Assembly: GCF_025345565.1 (NCBI RefSeq)
Contig: NZ_CP054475.1
Span: 3,124,006 to 3,188,005 of the forward strand
Origin: Thalassolituus hydrocarboniclasticus
GTDB taxonomy: Bacteria; Pseudomonadota; Gammaproteobacteria; Pseudomonadales; Oceanobacteraceae
Direction of reading: 5' to 3'
DNA: 64,000 bases
Of the stretch, positions 54,556 through 63,933 are shown one piece after another; the stretch's first letter is position 1; each line of letters opens with the position of its first letter. The notes beneath the pieces were generated by a model that saw only the letters and a program-made list of their open reading frames with translations, did no database searches and was not told the origin of the DNA. Position numbers and translations under genes: made by a program.

Positions 54556-54640
54556 CAGTTTCAGCACCACAGCTGTCACAGAAACAATGTCATTTAACTG
54601 AGATACTGCAGAGGTAATGGCGGCAACTGTCGAAAGCAGA

Positions 54641-54705
54641 TGACAATTTTTGTCACATTATGACTTTTAACGTTAAGTACGGTGGTAAAAGCGTTAAAAT
54701 ATAAT
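54641..54705 (+). promoter_or_regulatory. Inverted repeat and -10 before an orphan gene
   Basis: TGACAA (54641-54646) and TTGTCA (54650-54655) form a perfect inverted repeat with three T between them, a possible operator. A TATAAT -10 lies at 54700-54705. The -35 is not clear. The orphan gene starts 51 bases further on. Confidence 0.5.
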
Positions 54706-54755
54706 AATATGACCTGATGCTAAGCTGAGTACGCAGACTAAAGAGGATGTTCATT

Positions 54756-55349
54756 ATGAGCGCCGTAAACCAACAACAAAATTCAGATCTGGTCTGGGAC
54801 CTGGAGAAAATCCACCAGCACCGGCGCGCCATGGATTTCGTTAAACAGTTTGAAAACCGCTTTTGTGTGTTTTCCGGCTCCGTACGTCAGCTGTACACCA
54901 ACTACAGTATCTTCTTCCCCGAAGAAGCCAACCGTCAGATGGTTATTCTGCCCGACCCTTACGCCTTTCACGATACCTTCAGTCATCTGAATCCGGATGC
55001 TGTGCAATCAACCGGTCTGCATGTTATTCCCGGCAATCTGATCGGCAAAACCGGACTGTATCTGGTGATTTCGCATAAAGATAAAAACGTGCGCTCGGTA
55101 CCGATTCCTTTTCAGGAGGGCATCCGCCAGATTCTGCGCCGTTCCAATACCGAAGATCCGTTCCTGCCGGTACTGATGAAAGGCGATCTGCGCGAATTCA
55201 ACGATCAGATGCCTTGCCTGCACCTGAACCGTCTGCGCCTGAAAGAGCTGACTTCGCTGTCAGGCCTTGAGCGCGAAAGTATCCGCACCATCATTACCGA
55301 CAAGCTGATGAAACTGTATCAGGAATCATCAGCCCTGAATCTGGCCTGA
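54756..55349 (+). CDS. Protein of unknown function, 197 residues
   Basis: I do not recognise this protein. From ATG 54756 (MSAVNQQQNSDLVWDLEKIH), which has AGAGG nine bases upstream, it is a soluble, mixed alpha/beta product without signal peptide or membrane helix. Notable blocks are AMDFVKQFENRFCVFSGSVRQLYTNYSIFFPEEANRQMVIL and GKTGLYLVISHKDKNVRSVPIPFQEG. The end LSGLERESIRTIITDKLMKLYQE is helical. Its own promoter region and isolated position suggest a real, separately regulated gene. It converges on the epimerase gene. Confidence 0.65.
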   Translation: MSAVNQQQNSDLVWDLEKIHQHRRAMDFVKQFENRFCVFSGSVRQLYTNYSIFFPEEANRQMVILPDPYAFHDTFSHLNPDAVQSTGLHVIPGNLIGKTGLYLVISHKDKNVRSVPIPFQEGIRQILRRSNTEDPFLPVLMKGDLREFNDQMPCLHLNRLRLKELTSLSGLERESIRTIITDKLMKLYQESSALNLA

Positions 55350-55395
55350 TAATCAGGCCGCTTCCGACTCTCAATATTATCTGTAAGCCTTCCTG

Positions 55396-56223
55396 CTAGC
55401 CCTCTGCACGGTAGTAGCGACGAATCAAACGGCTCAGCCCTTTGCGCCAGGCTTTTGGCTTGATGCCAAAGGTGTGAAACAGCCGGGTATTATCGGATAC
55501 CGGCGTCCATACTGCCGGCATTAAACCGCCTTCCTGTGACTTCAGCTCCACCCCACTCAGGTCTTCATACTGTCCGGCTTCAGCCAGCAGCGCCTCGGCA
55601 AACGCATAAGAAGAAATCGGTTCCACACCGCAGAAATGATAAGTGCCCCACAGGTCATCGCAGCAAGCCGCCTGTTTCAGCATCGCCAGAATCACGTCGG
55701 CAATATCATCAGCCGGTGTCGGGCTGAATTTACGCTGCATATCAAGACTGAGGGTATGCTCGTCACGGATAGCCGTCAGCAAACGATTGGCGAAGTCATC
55801 GGCCATCAGTGAAAAGCCCTGACCAATGCGCAGAATCAGATGACGGCGGTTATTGCGGGTCAGGGCCTCCAGCGCCAGTAAATCCAGCGCCAGCGGATGA
55901 TCGGCATACTCCTCTTCATCTTCCTTAAAGGCTACATCCTGGCGGGCACGGAAGATCGCCGTGGACGACAGTAATACCACCGGAACATCCTGCTCTTCTG
56001 CCTGCTCCAGCCAGAACGGGATATGGGCGTAATCATCGGGATGAAACAGTGATGGCACCAGAACAAAGAACGGCTTGCCAACGGCTGCCAGTGCCAGCCG
56101 CTCGCGGTTTTCCAGACCAATACCTTTGTACATCAGATCCTGAGAGGCCAGAAGACGGGTAAGAAAATGCCCGACCGGGCGGTTAGCGCCAATGATAAAG
56201 CTGTGAAAACTGCTGATTGCCAA
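55396..56223 (-). CDS. NAD-dependent epimerase/RmlD-like reductase family protein
   Basis: About 275 residues from TTG 56223, ten bases after GGAG; a frame extends to 56316 without support. It is an extended SDR of the NAD-dependent epimerase/dTDP-4-dehydrorhamnose reductase group. The N-terminal FHSFIIGANRPVGHFLTR is a degenerate dinucleotide motif (GANRPVG). It has VVLLSSTAIFRA, RIGQGFSLM and FSPTPADDIADVILAML, then a C-terminal lid. The usual YxxxK is not obvious, so catalysis is uncertain. Not linked to sugar-nucleotide genes here. Confidence 0.75.
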   Translation of the reverse strand: MAISSFHSFIIGANRPVGHFLTRLLASQDLMYKGIGLENRERLALAAVGKPFFVLVPSLFHPDDYAHIPFWLEQAEEQDVPVVLLSSTAIFRARQDVAFKEDEEEYADHPLALDLLALEALTRNNRRHLILRIGQGFSLMADDFANRLLTAIRDEHTLSLDMQRKFSPTPADDIADVILAMLKQAACCDDLWGTYHFCGVEPISSYAFAEALLAEAGQYEDLSGVELKSQEGGLMPAVWTPVSDNTRLFHTFGIKPKAWRKGLSRLIRRYYRAEG

Positions 56224-56342
56224 AATGCCGTGTCTCCTGTGTGCTGGCCAGCCTCTGCTGACATTACAGCCTGCATAATACCCTGCAGCCGGGCTAATCA
56301 CGACGTGCATTTGCACAGTCTGTCTATACTCAGAGGATATTA

Positions 56343-58184
56343 TTGTCTGTTGCGCTTATGTCTTTATCTTACCGGTTCATTGTTCTCACACTACTCCTCT
56401 CCTGTGCGGCCGCTGTCACAGCCAGCTATTCGTTCCATGAGCCTGACACTCAGGTTCAGCTGATGGCTCAGGTTTACCAGGCCTCAGAATTCTCCAGCCT
56501 GCAACAGGTTACGGGCATAAACGCCGATCTGTGGCAGGACATGCCGGCTGCCGGTATCAACCTTGGTTTCACCGATGAGCACATATGGGTGCGCATGCCA
56601 CTGAATCAGCTGCCCTTTAATTATCAGCAACACCCTTGGATTCTGGAGCTGGGATATCCGCTGCTCGACCATATCGAGCTTTATATTATGCATGGTGATG
56701 TTGTGCTGCTGCACACCGATGCCGGCAACAACCTGCCCTATTCCGCCCGCCCCCTCGCCGTTCCTGAATTTGCCTTCCCCGTGCCGCCGCTCAGTCAGGC
56801 ACAATGGCTGTATCTGTACGTGCATTCAGAATCATCGGTGCAGATCCCCATCCGCGCATTTACTGAACAGAGCTACTGGCAGCAACGGGTCGGCGAAGTT
56901 ACCTTTGACGCGGCATTTCACGCAATTCTGTTCAGTATGCTGGCTTATAACCTGCTGATTTTTTTACTGAGCCGTGATCTGATTTTCTTCCTTTATTCGC
57001 TCAGCATCGGTGCCTTTTCGATGATGATGGCCGCTCTGCATGGCTGGACTTATGCACTGCTGTGGCCAGAGTATCCACAGCTGAATGATCTGGCGATTTT
57101 GCTCAGCCTCGCTCTGTCTGAGGCTTTTCTTGCACTGTTCGGGGTGTCATTCCTGCGTCTGCGCAAACTGCATCCCCGTGCTTTCATGCTGTACAGCAGC
57201 TACGTGGTCAGTGCCCTTATCTTTGCCGTACTGGCTTTCTATCTGCCGTACCACACCATGATCCGTCTGCTTACAGGCCAGGCTGTACTGATGAGCCTGT
57301 CAGCGCTGGCTCTGGGCCAGCTGCTCTGGTGGCAAACCCGTTCACGGGATGTGTTTCTGTTTTTTCTTGCCGCCTTCTCACTTCTGGTCGGGCTCTTCCT
57401 GTATGCGATGCAAAAATTTGGCTTGATTCCGGTCAATGTGGTCACCGAGCATGCCGCCGAACTGGGCAGCATTATATTGGTTGTGCTGCTGGCACTGAGT
57501 ATGGCCGAGCGCCATAACCGCGAACGTCAGGCACGGTTAGCGGCTCAGGATGTCATCATCAATATGCAGCGCGAAGCCAATGCCGTGCTGGATCAGAAGG
57601 TTCGTGAACGTACAGAAGATCTGGAGCTGCTGAACCAGCGCCTTAGGGAAGAGTCCACCACCGACGCCCTGACCCGGGTGCGTAACCGGCGCTGCTTTGA
57701 TCAGCACTTTTATACCCTTTGCCAGGAAGCCTTTCGCCAACAGACCCCACTGGCTCTGTTACTGGTGGATATTGATCACTTCAAACAATTCAATGACAAC
57801 TATGGCCATCAGCTCGGTGATACCGTTCTGCACAATGTCGCCCAAACCATGCAGTCAACCGTAAAACGTCCACAGGATAGTGTTTACCGTTATGGTGGCG
57901 AAGAGTTTGCCATTCTGCTGCCCAATACAGCCGAAGCAGGGGCGATGATGATCGCCGAACAGATATGCCTGAAGATCCGCCAGCTGAGCATCGAACACGA
58001 AGGTGAGTCGTTAAGTGTTACGGTCAGTATTGGTCTTTGTGCAGCGATTCCCTTTGCCCGTGATCAGGAAAATGAACTGTACAAGCTGGCCGACACAGCA
58101 CTCTATCAGGCCAAAGAGCAAGGCCGGAACCGCTGCTGCGCCATGCCATTCCCACGACAACACAACCAGAAAAAAAATGGCTGA
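56343..58184 (+). CDS. 7TMR-DISM membrane diguanylate cyclase
   Basis: A 613-residue inner-membrane enzyme that makes cyclic di-GMP. The start is TTG 56343, with GAGG upstream; ATG 56358 has no site. A signal-anchor is followed by a periplasmic 7TMR-DISM sensor (about 35 to 165, LGFTDEHIWVRMPL), seven membrane helices (about 180 to 390), a coiled-coil linker and a GGDEF domain (about 440 to 605). The active motif is GGEEF (518-522), and the inhibitory I-site RPQD (509-512) stands five residues before it, so it should be active and product-inhibited. It ends in the first copy of a tandem repeat, where an eight-A run sets the stop. Confidence 0.9.
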   Translation: MSVALMSLSYRFIVLTLLLSCAAAVTASYSFHEPDTQVQLMAQVYQASEFSSLQQVTGINADLWQDMPAAGINLGFTDEHIWVRMPLNQLPFNYQQHPWILELGYPLLDHIELYIMHGDVVLLHTDAGNNLPYSARPLAVPEFAFPVPPLSQAQWLYLYVHSESSVQIPIRAFTEQSYWQQRVGEVTFDAAFHAILFSMLAYNLLIFLLSRDLIFFLYSLSIGAFSMMMAALHGWTYALLWPEYPQLNDLAILLSLALSEAFLALFGVSFLRLRKLHPRAFMLYSSYVVSALIFAVLAFYLPYHTMIRLLTGQAVLMSLSALALGQLLWWQTRSRDVFLFFLAAFSLLVGLFLYAMQKFGLIPVNVVTEHAAELGSIILVVLLALSMAERHNRERQARLAAQDVIINMQREANAVLDQKVRERTEDLELLNQRLREESTTDALTRVRNRRCFDQHFYTLCQEAFRQQTPLALLLVDIDHFKQFNDNYGHQLGDTVLHNVAQTMQSTVKRPQDSVYRYGGEEFAILLPNTAEAGAMMIAEQICLKIRQLSIEHEGESLSVTVSIGLCAAIPFARDQENELYKLADTALYQAKEQGRNRCCAMPFPRQHNQKKNG

Positions 58185-58380
58185 ATGGCGGGCCTTTCCT
58201 TCCTTATCACACAAACACAACCAGAAAAAAATGGCTGAATGGCGGGCCTTTCCTTCAGTATCACACAAACACAACCGGAAAAAATGGCTGAATAGCCAGG
58301 CCTTTCCTTCCGTTTCGCACACAGCGACAACCTGCACAAAAGCGGCTGAATTGTCTGGCTTTTCCTTCTGCTGCACCCGC
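58161..58380 (+). repeat. Four tandem copies of a unit of about 55 bp
   Basis: Copies begin near 58161, 58216, 58270 and 58326 (period 54 to 56). The core reads CACAACCAG, an A run, TGGCTGAATGGCGGGCCTTT and a pyrimidine tail. The first three copies are about 90% identical; the fourth is degenerate. The A run shortens from eight to seven to six. The first copy contains the stop of the diguanylate cyclase. Each unit has a weak hairpin (GGC...GCC followed by T-rich sequence), so the array may act as repeated terminators. Confidence 0.85.
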
Positions 58381-58470
58381 TAAACTCAATTTCAGTTTGG
58401 CAATCCCTCCTCATTTATGTACCTTAGTCCCGATATTAGGTGTTAATAAAAATACAGGATGGAGACCAAC

Positions 58471-59856
58471 ATGAAACGCCAACCCCTTGCCAAAACCATC
58501 GCGGCTGTCAGCGCCGGCCTGAGTGCCCTGCTGATCAACAGCCCGGTATCCGCCCAGGGTTACTATGTCGATGAACAATCTGCCCTGCGTCTGGGGGATG
58601 CTTTCTCCGGTGGTGCGGCCTCGGCCAGTGATGCTTCTGCCGCTTACTACAGCCCGGCGGCGATGCTGCTGGTGCGTGATGAGCTGGCCATTAACCTGGC
58701 CGCCATCTCTGTCCGCTCCGAACTGAACGGCAGCGCCGAGACCGGTGATGGCAGTGTTCCGATCAACGGTGACGACGCCGAAGCCGACAATTTCGACTTC
58801 CTGCCAACGCTGTATTTTGTCCGTAATCTGAGCGAAGGCTTTTCTGCCGGTGCTTTTATTAACGCGCCGTACGCCACCGGCACCGATTTTGGTGATGACT
58901 CCATCGCCCGTTATCAGACCACCGAGAGCGAGATCACCGGTATCGATGCCGGCCTGTCACTGGCTTTCCGGGTACACGAAAAAGTCAGCATTGGCGGCAG
59001 CATCATCGCCCAGTATATGAATGCCAAAACCGCGGTTGCGATAAATACGGCAGCACTGTGTTTAGGTGCTGAAGCAGCCGGTGATCTGGGTCCTTACACC
59101 TGCAGTGGCCTGGGCATTGACCCTGCAGAGCTGGGCAACAACACCTACGACGGCAGCTTCGTGATGGAAGGTCACAACACCGCCTTCGGTTTCAGTCTGG
59201 GTACGCTGGTTGAGTTCACCCCCAGCAGCCGTCTGGGCCTGAACTACCGCACCCGTATCGCCCATGAGCTGACCGGTAGTGCAACGGTGGAATTCCCGGC
59301 CGCCGCTTCAGGATTCACCGGTCTGGCAGGTCTTGATAACACCAAAGCCGATGGCCGTGTGCAGTTTGTCACGCCGGAAAGTGCCAATATCAGTTACTTC
59401 CATCAGCTCGGCGACCTGTCGCTGCAGGCGGATGCCTCCTGGACCAAATGGTCGCGCTTTGACAAGCTGCAGGTGGAAAGTAATAACAGCACCGTCGCTG
59501 CCCTGGCCGCTGAGCCACAGGTTTACGACTGGAGCGAGTCCCAGCGCTTTGCTCTGGGGGCGAACTACAAACTGAGCCCACAGCTGACACTGCGTGGTGG
59601 TTTTGCTCTGGACATGACGCCGATCGACAAAGACAAAACCAAGATCGACTTTGCCTTTGACGACTACAAAGCCATCTCTCTGGGTATGAGCTACGTACTG
59701 ACCGAAGCCATGACTCTGGATGTAGGCTATCAGCACACCATGACGCAGAAGCGTGATATTGATCAGAACGATCTGCTGACCGCCGGTGCCCGTCTGCACG
59801 GTGAGGTCACAACCGAAGTGAACTCCTTCGCTGCCGGTCTGCGCTGGGCACTGTAA
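58471..59856 (+). CDS. fadL: FadL-family outer-membrane long-chain fatty acid transporter
   Basis: About 461 residues from ATG 58471, seven bases after GGAG; an ATG at 58459 has no site. Signal peptide to about SPVSAQG. The mature start YYVDEQSALRLGDAFSGGAASASDASAAYYSPAAM is the FadL hatch region with the conserved Ser/Pro. The barrel ends in SFAAGLRWAL. It imports hydrophobic compounds such as fatty acids or alkanes; the narrow substrate is unknown. It is flanked by the repeat array and a strong terminator. Confidence 0.92.
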   Translation: MKRQPLAKTIAAVSAGLSALLINSPVSAQGYYVDEQSALRLGDAFSGGAASASDASAAYYSPAAMLLVRDELAINLAAISVRSELNGSAETGDGSVPINGDDAEADNFDFLPTLYFVRNLSEGFSAGAFINAPYATGTDFGDDSIARYQTTESEITGIDAGLSLAFRVHEKVSIGGSIIAQYMNAKTAVAINTAALCLGAEAAGDLGPYTCSGLGIDPAELGNNTYDGSFVMEGHNTAFGFSLGTLVEFTPSSRLGLNYRTRIAHELTGSATVEFPAAASGFTGLAGLDNTKADGRVQFVTPESANISYFHQLGDLSLQADASWTKWSRFDKLQVESNNSTVAALAAEPQVYDWSESQRFALGANYKLSPQLTLRGGFALDMTPIDKDKTKIDFAFDDYKAISLGMSYVLTEAMTLDVGYQHTMTQKRDIDQNDLLTAGARLHGEVTTEVNSFAAGLRWAL

Positions 59857-59876
59857 GCCTGAGCTGCTGCAATCTG

Positions 59877-59902
59877 AAACGGGCGCCTGGCGCCCGTTTT
59901 TT
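59877..59902 (+). terminator. Terminator of fadL
   Basis: AAACGGGCGC (59877-59886) pairs with GCGCCCGTTT (59890-59899) around CTG, followed by T residues. Confidence 0.92.
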
Positions 59903-59990
59903 ATGCCTGCCTGAACGTCACCCGCTTGGGCCGGACACCATCCTTGGTTATGCTGAGCCTTCATCACTACCCGCCGACAGCGAAACCATC

Positions 59991-60860
59991 ATGTCACTCC
60001 CTGCTCTGTTACACAGCCTGCTGCTGCAGCCCGTTGCCAATAACAATGGTCTGATCCTGCCCTTCCGCACCCGCATGCCACAAAGCCTGCGCCGGGTGCC
60101 TTTTGCCGAGCCTTGTCTGATGCTGATACTGCAGGGCGAAAAACAGCTGCAACCGGCTCCCGGCCAGCCGCTGAATCTGCCTGCCGGACAAATGCTGCTG
60201 ATTCCGGCTGGCTGTGAGCTTACCTTTACCAATCAGCCCGATGAGCATTGCCGGTATCTGGCCTGGGTGATCAGTCTGCCGGCGGATGACCTACTGCCAC
60301 TGGGACGCGGCCCGGTGCGCCGTGAATTGCAGCATTTCAGCTCAGACCCGCTGCTGCTGACCCTGATGCAACAGTGGCTGCAGATACAGCCGCAACTGTC
60401 GGACCCACAACAACTGCTGCAGGCGCGGCGGCGTGAAATCACTCTGCGTTTGCTTGAGCTGGGCTACAGCGCAGAACTGCGCAGTGGTCTGCAGCAACAT
60501 TTCAGCCGCCGCGTACAGGCGGTGGTCAGTGAAGACCTGAGCCACGACTGGCAAATAAGCGATGTGTGCCAGCGTCTGGCGGTCAGTGAATCGACCCTCA
60601 GACGTAAGCTGTCCGACGAGCAGCACAGCTTCCGCGACCTGCTCAGCCAGCTGCGGCTGGTGCAGGGCCTGAATCTGCTGCAAACCAGCAGCCTCAGTGT
60701 CCAGCAGGTCGCTGACGCCTGTGGCTACCGTTCAGCATCGCGTTTCAGTGAGCGTTTCCGTGAACGCTTTGGTACCAGCCCGGCCGAGTTGCGCCACAGC
60801 CAGACGGCTGACACTATAATCCGGCAAACGACGGTTTCAGGCTCAACCTTGACCGTTTGA
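59991..60860 (+). CDS. AraC-family transcriptional regulator
   Basis: A 289-residue regulator. The N-terminal half (about 1 to 170) is a cupin-like sensor with FRTRMPQSLRRVPFAEPCLMLILQGEKQL. The C-terminal double helix-turn-helix (about 180 to 275) has ISDVCQRLAVSESTLRRKLSDEQHSFRDLLSQLRL and ADACGYRSASRFSERFRERFGTSPAELR. Target unknown. It reads toward the YbhB-like gene, 66 bases downstream, which it may control. Confidence 0.92.
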   Translation: MSLPALLHSLLLQPVANNNGLILPFRTRMPQSLRRVPFAEPCLMLILQGEKQLQPAPGQPLNLPAGQMLLIPAGCELTFTNQPDEHCRYLAWVISLPADDLLPLGRGPVRRELQHFSSDPLLLTLMQQWLQIQPQLSDPQQLLQARRREITLRLLELGYSAELRSGLQQHFSRRVQAVVSEDLSHDWQISDVCQRLAVSESTLRRKLSDEQHSFRDLLSQLRLVQGLNLLQTSSLSVQQVADACGYRSASRFSERFRERFGTSPAELRHSQTADTIIRQTTVSGSTLTV

Positions 60861-60926
60861 GGCGAACCACAGCCTCACCTCTGACGTAAGCTGTGAAGCA
60901 TCCAAACAGACTCAAAGGAGATAACG

Positions 60927-61469
60927 ATGAAGCCGATATTAATACTGCTGTCCGCCGCCACCCTCTGGAGCCAGGGCGCTCTGGCCGAATTCCGGGTACA
61001 GAGCAGCGACATCAGCAACGGCAAGCCGATGCCCAAAGCACAGGAATTCAATGGTTTTGGCTGTGAAGGCAGCAATCTGTCACCACAGCTGAGCTGGAGC
61101 GGAGCCCCAGAGGGCACCAAAAGTTTTGCCATTACCGCCTATGATCCGGATGCCCCGACCGGCAGCGGCTGGTGGCACTGGCTGGCGTTTAATATTCCGG
61201 CGGATGTCACCAGTCTGAAAACCGGTGCCAGTGGCAATACCATGCCAGAAGGCAGCACCGAAAGCCGTACCGATTACGGCGTCCCTGGTTTTGGTGGAGC
61301 CTGCCCGCCCAAAGGCGATAAAGCTCACCGTTATCAATTTACCGTATTTGCTTTAAACACAGACAAGCTGGATCTGGCCCCGGACAGCTCCGGTGCACTG
61401 GTTGGTTATTACCTTAATGGCCATGCGCTGGCCAAGACCACGCTGGAAGCGCTGTACCAGCGTCCGTAA
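60927..61469 (+). CDS. YbhB/YbcL family PEBP-like secreted protein
   Basis: A 180-residue phosphatidylethanolamine-binding-like protein. The signal peptide is MKPILILLSAATLWSQGALA. The mature protein has LSPQLSWSGAPEGTKSFAITAYDPDAPTGSGWWHWLAFNIP and GVPGFGGACPPKGDKAHRYQFTVFALNTDKLDL, the anion-pocket blocks of the family. Periplasmic; function unclear. AAGGAG precedes the ATG. A hairpin follows the gene. Confidence 0.92.
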   Translation: MKPILILLSAATLWSQGALAEFRVQSSDISNGKPMPKAQEFNGFGCEGSNLSPQLSWSGAPEGTKSFAITAYDPDAPTGSGWWHWLAFNIPADVTSLKTGASGNTMPEGSTESRTDYGVPGFGGACPPKGDKAHRYQFTVFALNTDKLDLAPDSSGALVGYYLNGHALAKTTLEALYQRP

Positions 61470-61477
61470 GCGCACAC

Positions 61478-61503
61478 AACCTGCCGCTGAGCGGCGGCAG
61501 GTT
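61478..61503. terminator. Hairpin between convergent genes
   Basis: AACCTGCCGC (61478-61487) pairs with GCGGCAGGTT (61494-61503), a 10-bp stem with a six-base loop. No strong T run on either side, so it is a weak terminator candidate. Confidence 0.55.
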
Positions 61504-61514
61504 CACAGCTGTTT

Positions 61515-61886
61515 TCAATGAGCCAGCGATAAACGGGCGATTTCATTGCGGTTACGCAAAGCATCCTCTTTGCTGCTGAACAGCTGCACATCGTTCAGGG
61601 TAATTAACAGCACAAAGCCGCCCGCCAGCCCGACATAACCGGCACGGTATTCAAGCACGAACCGCCCTTCTTCTGACGGCAAACTCAATGGCAGCGCCAC
61701 GCTGGCAATCAGGCCATTACCCAGCGCATCACCGACCTGCTGCGGCGTACGGTACAAACTCAGGCAATCCGTGGCTATCACCAGAGCGGCGCCATTAATC
61801 AGGCTGATTACATCCACAGCAACAGCATTATTCAGCTGTGCGGGCACAACAGATGTGATCAGATCAGAGGAATTTTCTATCAGCAT
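61515..61886 (-). CDS. Unknown protein, 123 residues
   Basis: From ATG 61886 (MLIENSSDLITSVVPAQLNN), which has GAGGTAGG upstream. It is a soluble-looking protein with alternating hydrophobic strands (AVAVDVISLINGAALVIATDCLSLY, VGLAGGFVLLITLNDVQLFSS) and a charged end. I do not recognise the family. It converges on the YbhB-like gene and is divergent from the chemoreceptor gene, with which it shares a 139-base gap. Confidence 0.65.
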   Translation of the reverse strand: MLIENSSDLITSVVPAQLNNAVAVDVISLINGAALVIATDCLSLYRTPQQVGDALGNGLIASVALPLSLPSEEGRFVLEYRAGYVGLAGGFVLLITLNDVQLFSSKEDALRNRNEIARLSLAH

Positions 61887-62025
61887 GTAACCTACCTCGT
61901 TGCAGAGCCCGCAGTGTAACCCAGTCGGACTAAAGGATTGCAAAAAGAAACATTTCTAATCAGACGATTATCAGGCGCCGTCTATACTGCGCCTTATCCG
62001 ACTAAATTACTCAGGAAGCCTTTTA

Positions 62026-63648
62026 ATGCTGCGAAGTATCCGCATTGCCCGCCGTTCTGTACTCTTTTTCGGGCTGCTCGGCCTGATCACCCTGTTACTC
62101 GGTTTATTTGCCATCAGTCAGCTGAACAACCTGAATACCCGTGTAAACGAACTCGGAACCCAGCGTCTGCCGCAGGTTGCCACCATTGGCAATATGAACC
62201 GGGATTTTCTTTATACCCGTATGTATGCGCTCAGCTATGTTCTGGCCAGCGATCAGACCGGGCGCAATAACGCTGAAGCCGCACTGGAAAAAGTGACCCG
62301 TTCCTACAGTGAATCCCAGACTCATATGCAGCAGATTGCCGTTGCTGCCAAAGCCAAAGCTCTGCTGCAGGACATTGCCCAGGAGAAGTCTGAATATGAT
62401 CGCCTGATGCGTGAATGGCTTAACCTCTACGCCCGTAACGATATCAGTGCTGCCGAAGCACTGCGCGATAAGAAAGTTTCTCCTCTGGCCCTGAAAATCA
62501 CCCGCCAGCTGGACGAGCTGGCAACCTATGAAGGCAATGCCGCCAGACTCACCGTTACAGAAACAGAAGCAACCAGCAAACAGTCGGTTATCAGTATTGT
62601 GATTGCTATTGTCGTAGCCGTTGCCGCGGTAATCGGCCTCGCTGTTATTTTCAGCCGCAGCATTGTTATGCCACTGCAAAAAGCTGTTAGCGTTGCCCAG
62701 CGGGTAGCAACCGGCGATCTCAGCCAGCCAATTGAAGACCAGGGTAAAGACGAAGCCGCGGATATGATGGCGGCGCTGCACACAATGCAGCTGCAGCTGC
62801 GCGAAACCATTAACCGCATTGCGGACTCATCACAGCAACTGTCCACCACCTCGGAAGAACTCAGCGTGGTAACCAGTGAATCCAGTGAAATTGTCCATCA
62901 GCAAAGTGAGCAACTGGAACAGGCGGCAACAGCAGTCAACGAGCTGACTGTCGCCGTGGATGAAGTGGCCAACAGTGCCAGTACCACGTCATCCAATTCC
63001 GAACAGGTCAATGACAAGGCCCGCCAGGGTCAGAATAAACTGGACGAAACCATCCGCACTATCGACCAGCTGGCGGGTGAGATCAGCAATACCGCTGATG
63101 GCATTTCGGCACTGGCAGGTAACGTAAAAGACATTGGCCAGGTGATTGATGTTATCCGTGCCATCGCTGAACAGACTAATTTGCTGGCACTGAATGCCGC
63201 CATTGAAGCGGCCCGTGCCGGAGAGTCAGGCCGGGGCTTTGCTGTGGTCGCCGATGAAGTCCGGGCACTGGCACACCGTACCCAGGAGTCCACCAAAGAA
63301 ATTGAGCGCATGATCCAGACCGTTCAGACGGCCACCGATGGTGCGGTCGTTAATATGGAAAACAGCAACCGCTGGGCCATGAGCACTCTGAAAATGGCAA
63401 ATGAAGCAGGTACTGCACTGAGTGAAATTACCGGTCTGATCGGTCATATCAACGAGCAGAACCTGAACATCGCCAGTGCTGCCGAAGAACAGGCAATGGT
63501 TGCCCGTGAAGTGGATAAAAATCTGGTCGCCATTCGCGATCTGTCTTTCCAGACATCCGCCGGGGCTAACCAGACCAATGCATCCAGCCAGGAGCTGGCG
63601 CGGCTGGCCGAACAGCTGAACTCACTGCTGTTAAAATTCCGCCTGTAA
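62026..63648 (+). CDS. Methyl-accepting chemotaxis protein (4HB type)
   Basis: A 540-residue chemoreceptor. Membrane helix one is at about residues 10 to 30 and helix two at about 187 to 210 ([21 protein letters not shown]). They flank a four-helix-bundle periplasmic sensor. A HAMP domain (about 212 to 265) leads to the signalling domain with the hairpin tip [32 protein letters not shown]. No CheB/CheR pentapeptide is visible at the C-terminus. Ligand unknown. AGGAAG precedes ATG 62026. Confidence 0.94.
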   Translation: MLRSIRIARRSVLFFGLLGLITLLLGLFAISQLNNLNTRVNELGTQRLPQVATIGNMNRDFLYTRMYALSYVLASDQTGRNNAEAALEKVTRSYSESQTHMQQIAVAAKAKALLQDIAQEKSEYDRLMREWLNLYARNDISAAEALRDKKVSPLALKITRQLDELATYEGNAARLTVTETEATSKQSVISIVIAIVVAVAAVIGLAVIFSRSIVMPLQKAVSVAQRVATGDLSQPIEDQGKDEAADMMAALHTMQLQLRETINRIADSSQQLSTTSEELSVVTSESSEIVHQQSEQLEQAATAVNELTVAVDEVANSASTTSSNSEQVNDKARQGQNKLDETIRTIDQLAGEISNTADGISALAGNVKDIGQVIDVIRAIAEQTNLLALNAAIEAARAGESGRGFAVVADEVRALAHRTQESTKEIERMIQTVQTATDGAVVNMENSNRWAMSTLKMANEAGTALSEITGLIGHINEQNLNIASAAEEQAMVAREVDKNLVAIRDLSFQTSAGANQTNASSQELARLAEQLNSLLLKFRL

Positions 63649-63649
63649 A

Positions 63650-63895
63650 TCAGAACAACTCGATTTCGCCGCCAGGCTCGTTCTGGCGGTGACGATCATT
63701 TTCTTCTGCCAGCACCAGATCCTTCAGATCACGTAATTCATCATCATTCAGTTCGGTAATATCCAGCTTGCGGAAAGTGCGCTTCAGCACGTTATAAGCA
63801 TGGAAACACTGCTGATGAGCCGGCCCTTTGAGCGGAACCGTGAGGCCGCTATGGCCGAATACCGGCTTACTGCAAAATACACAATTGAGCGACAT
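63650..63895 (-). CDS. Small zinc-ribbon protein (DUF2175-like)
   Basis: An 81-residue protein with a Cys-x2-Cys pair (LNCVFCSKPVFG) and a His/Cys pair (GPAHQQCFHAY), likely one zinc site. The rest is a charged helix (LNDDELRDLKDLVLAEENDRHRQNEP). It resembles DUF2175/COG4847. Function unknown. AAGGAAA precedes the ATG. It converges on the chemoreceptor gene with one base between the stops. The TTATACA palindrome lies 38 bases upstream of its start. Confidence 0.75.
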   Translation of the reverse strand: MSLNCVFCSKPVFGHSGLTVPLKGPAHQQCFHAYNVLKRTFRKLDITELNDDELRDLKDLVLAEENDRHRQNEPGGEIELF

Positions 63896-63933
63896 AACAA
63901 TTTCCTTGATAGTGCGCTCTATTTTATTGAAAG

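Noticed and set aside
54573-54593. CTGTCAC...ATGTCAT as a second Pho box
   Set aside because: The two half-sites are 14 bases apart instead of 11, so PhoB spacing is not met.
58015-58383. Open frame on the plus strand with a repeated KKMAEWRAFPS peptide, and its minus-strand partner
   Set aside because: It lies inside the cyclase gene and the tandem array; the peptide repeat simply follows the DNA repeat. No ribosome site or independent support.
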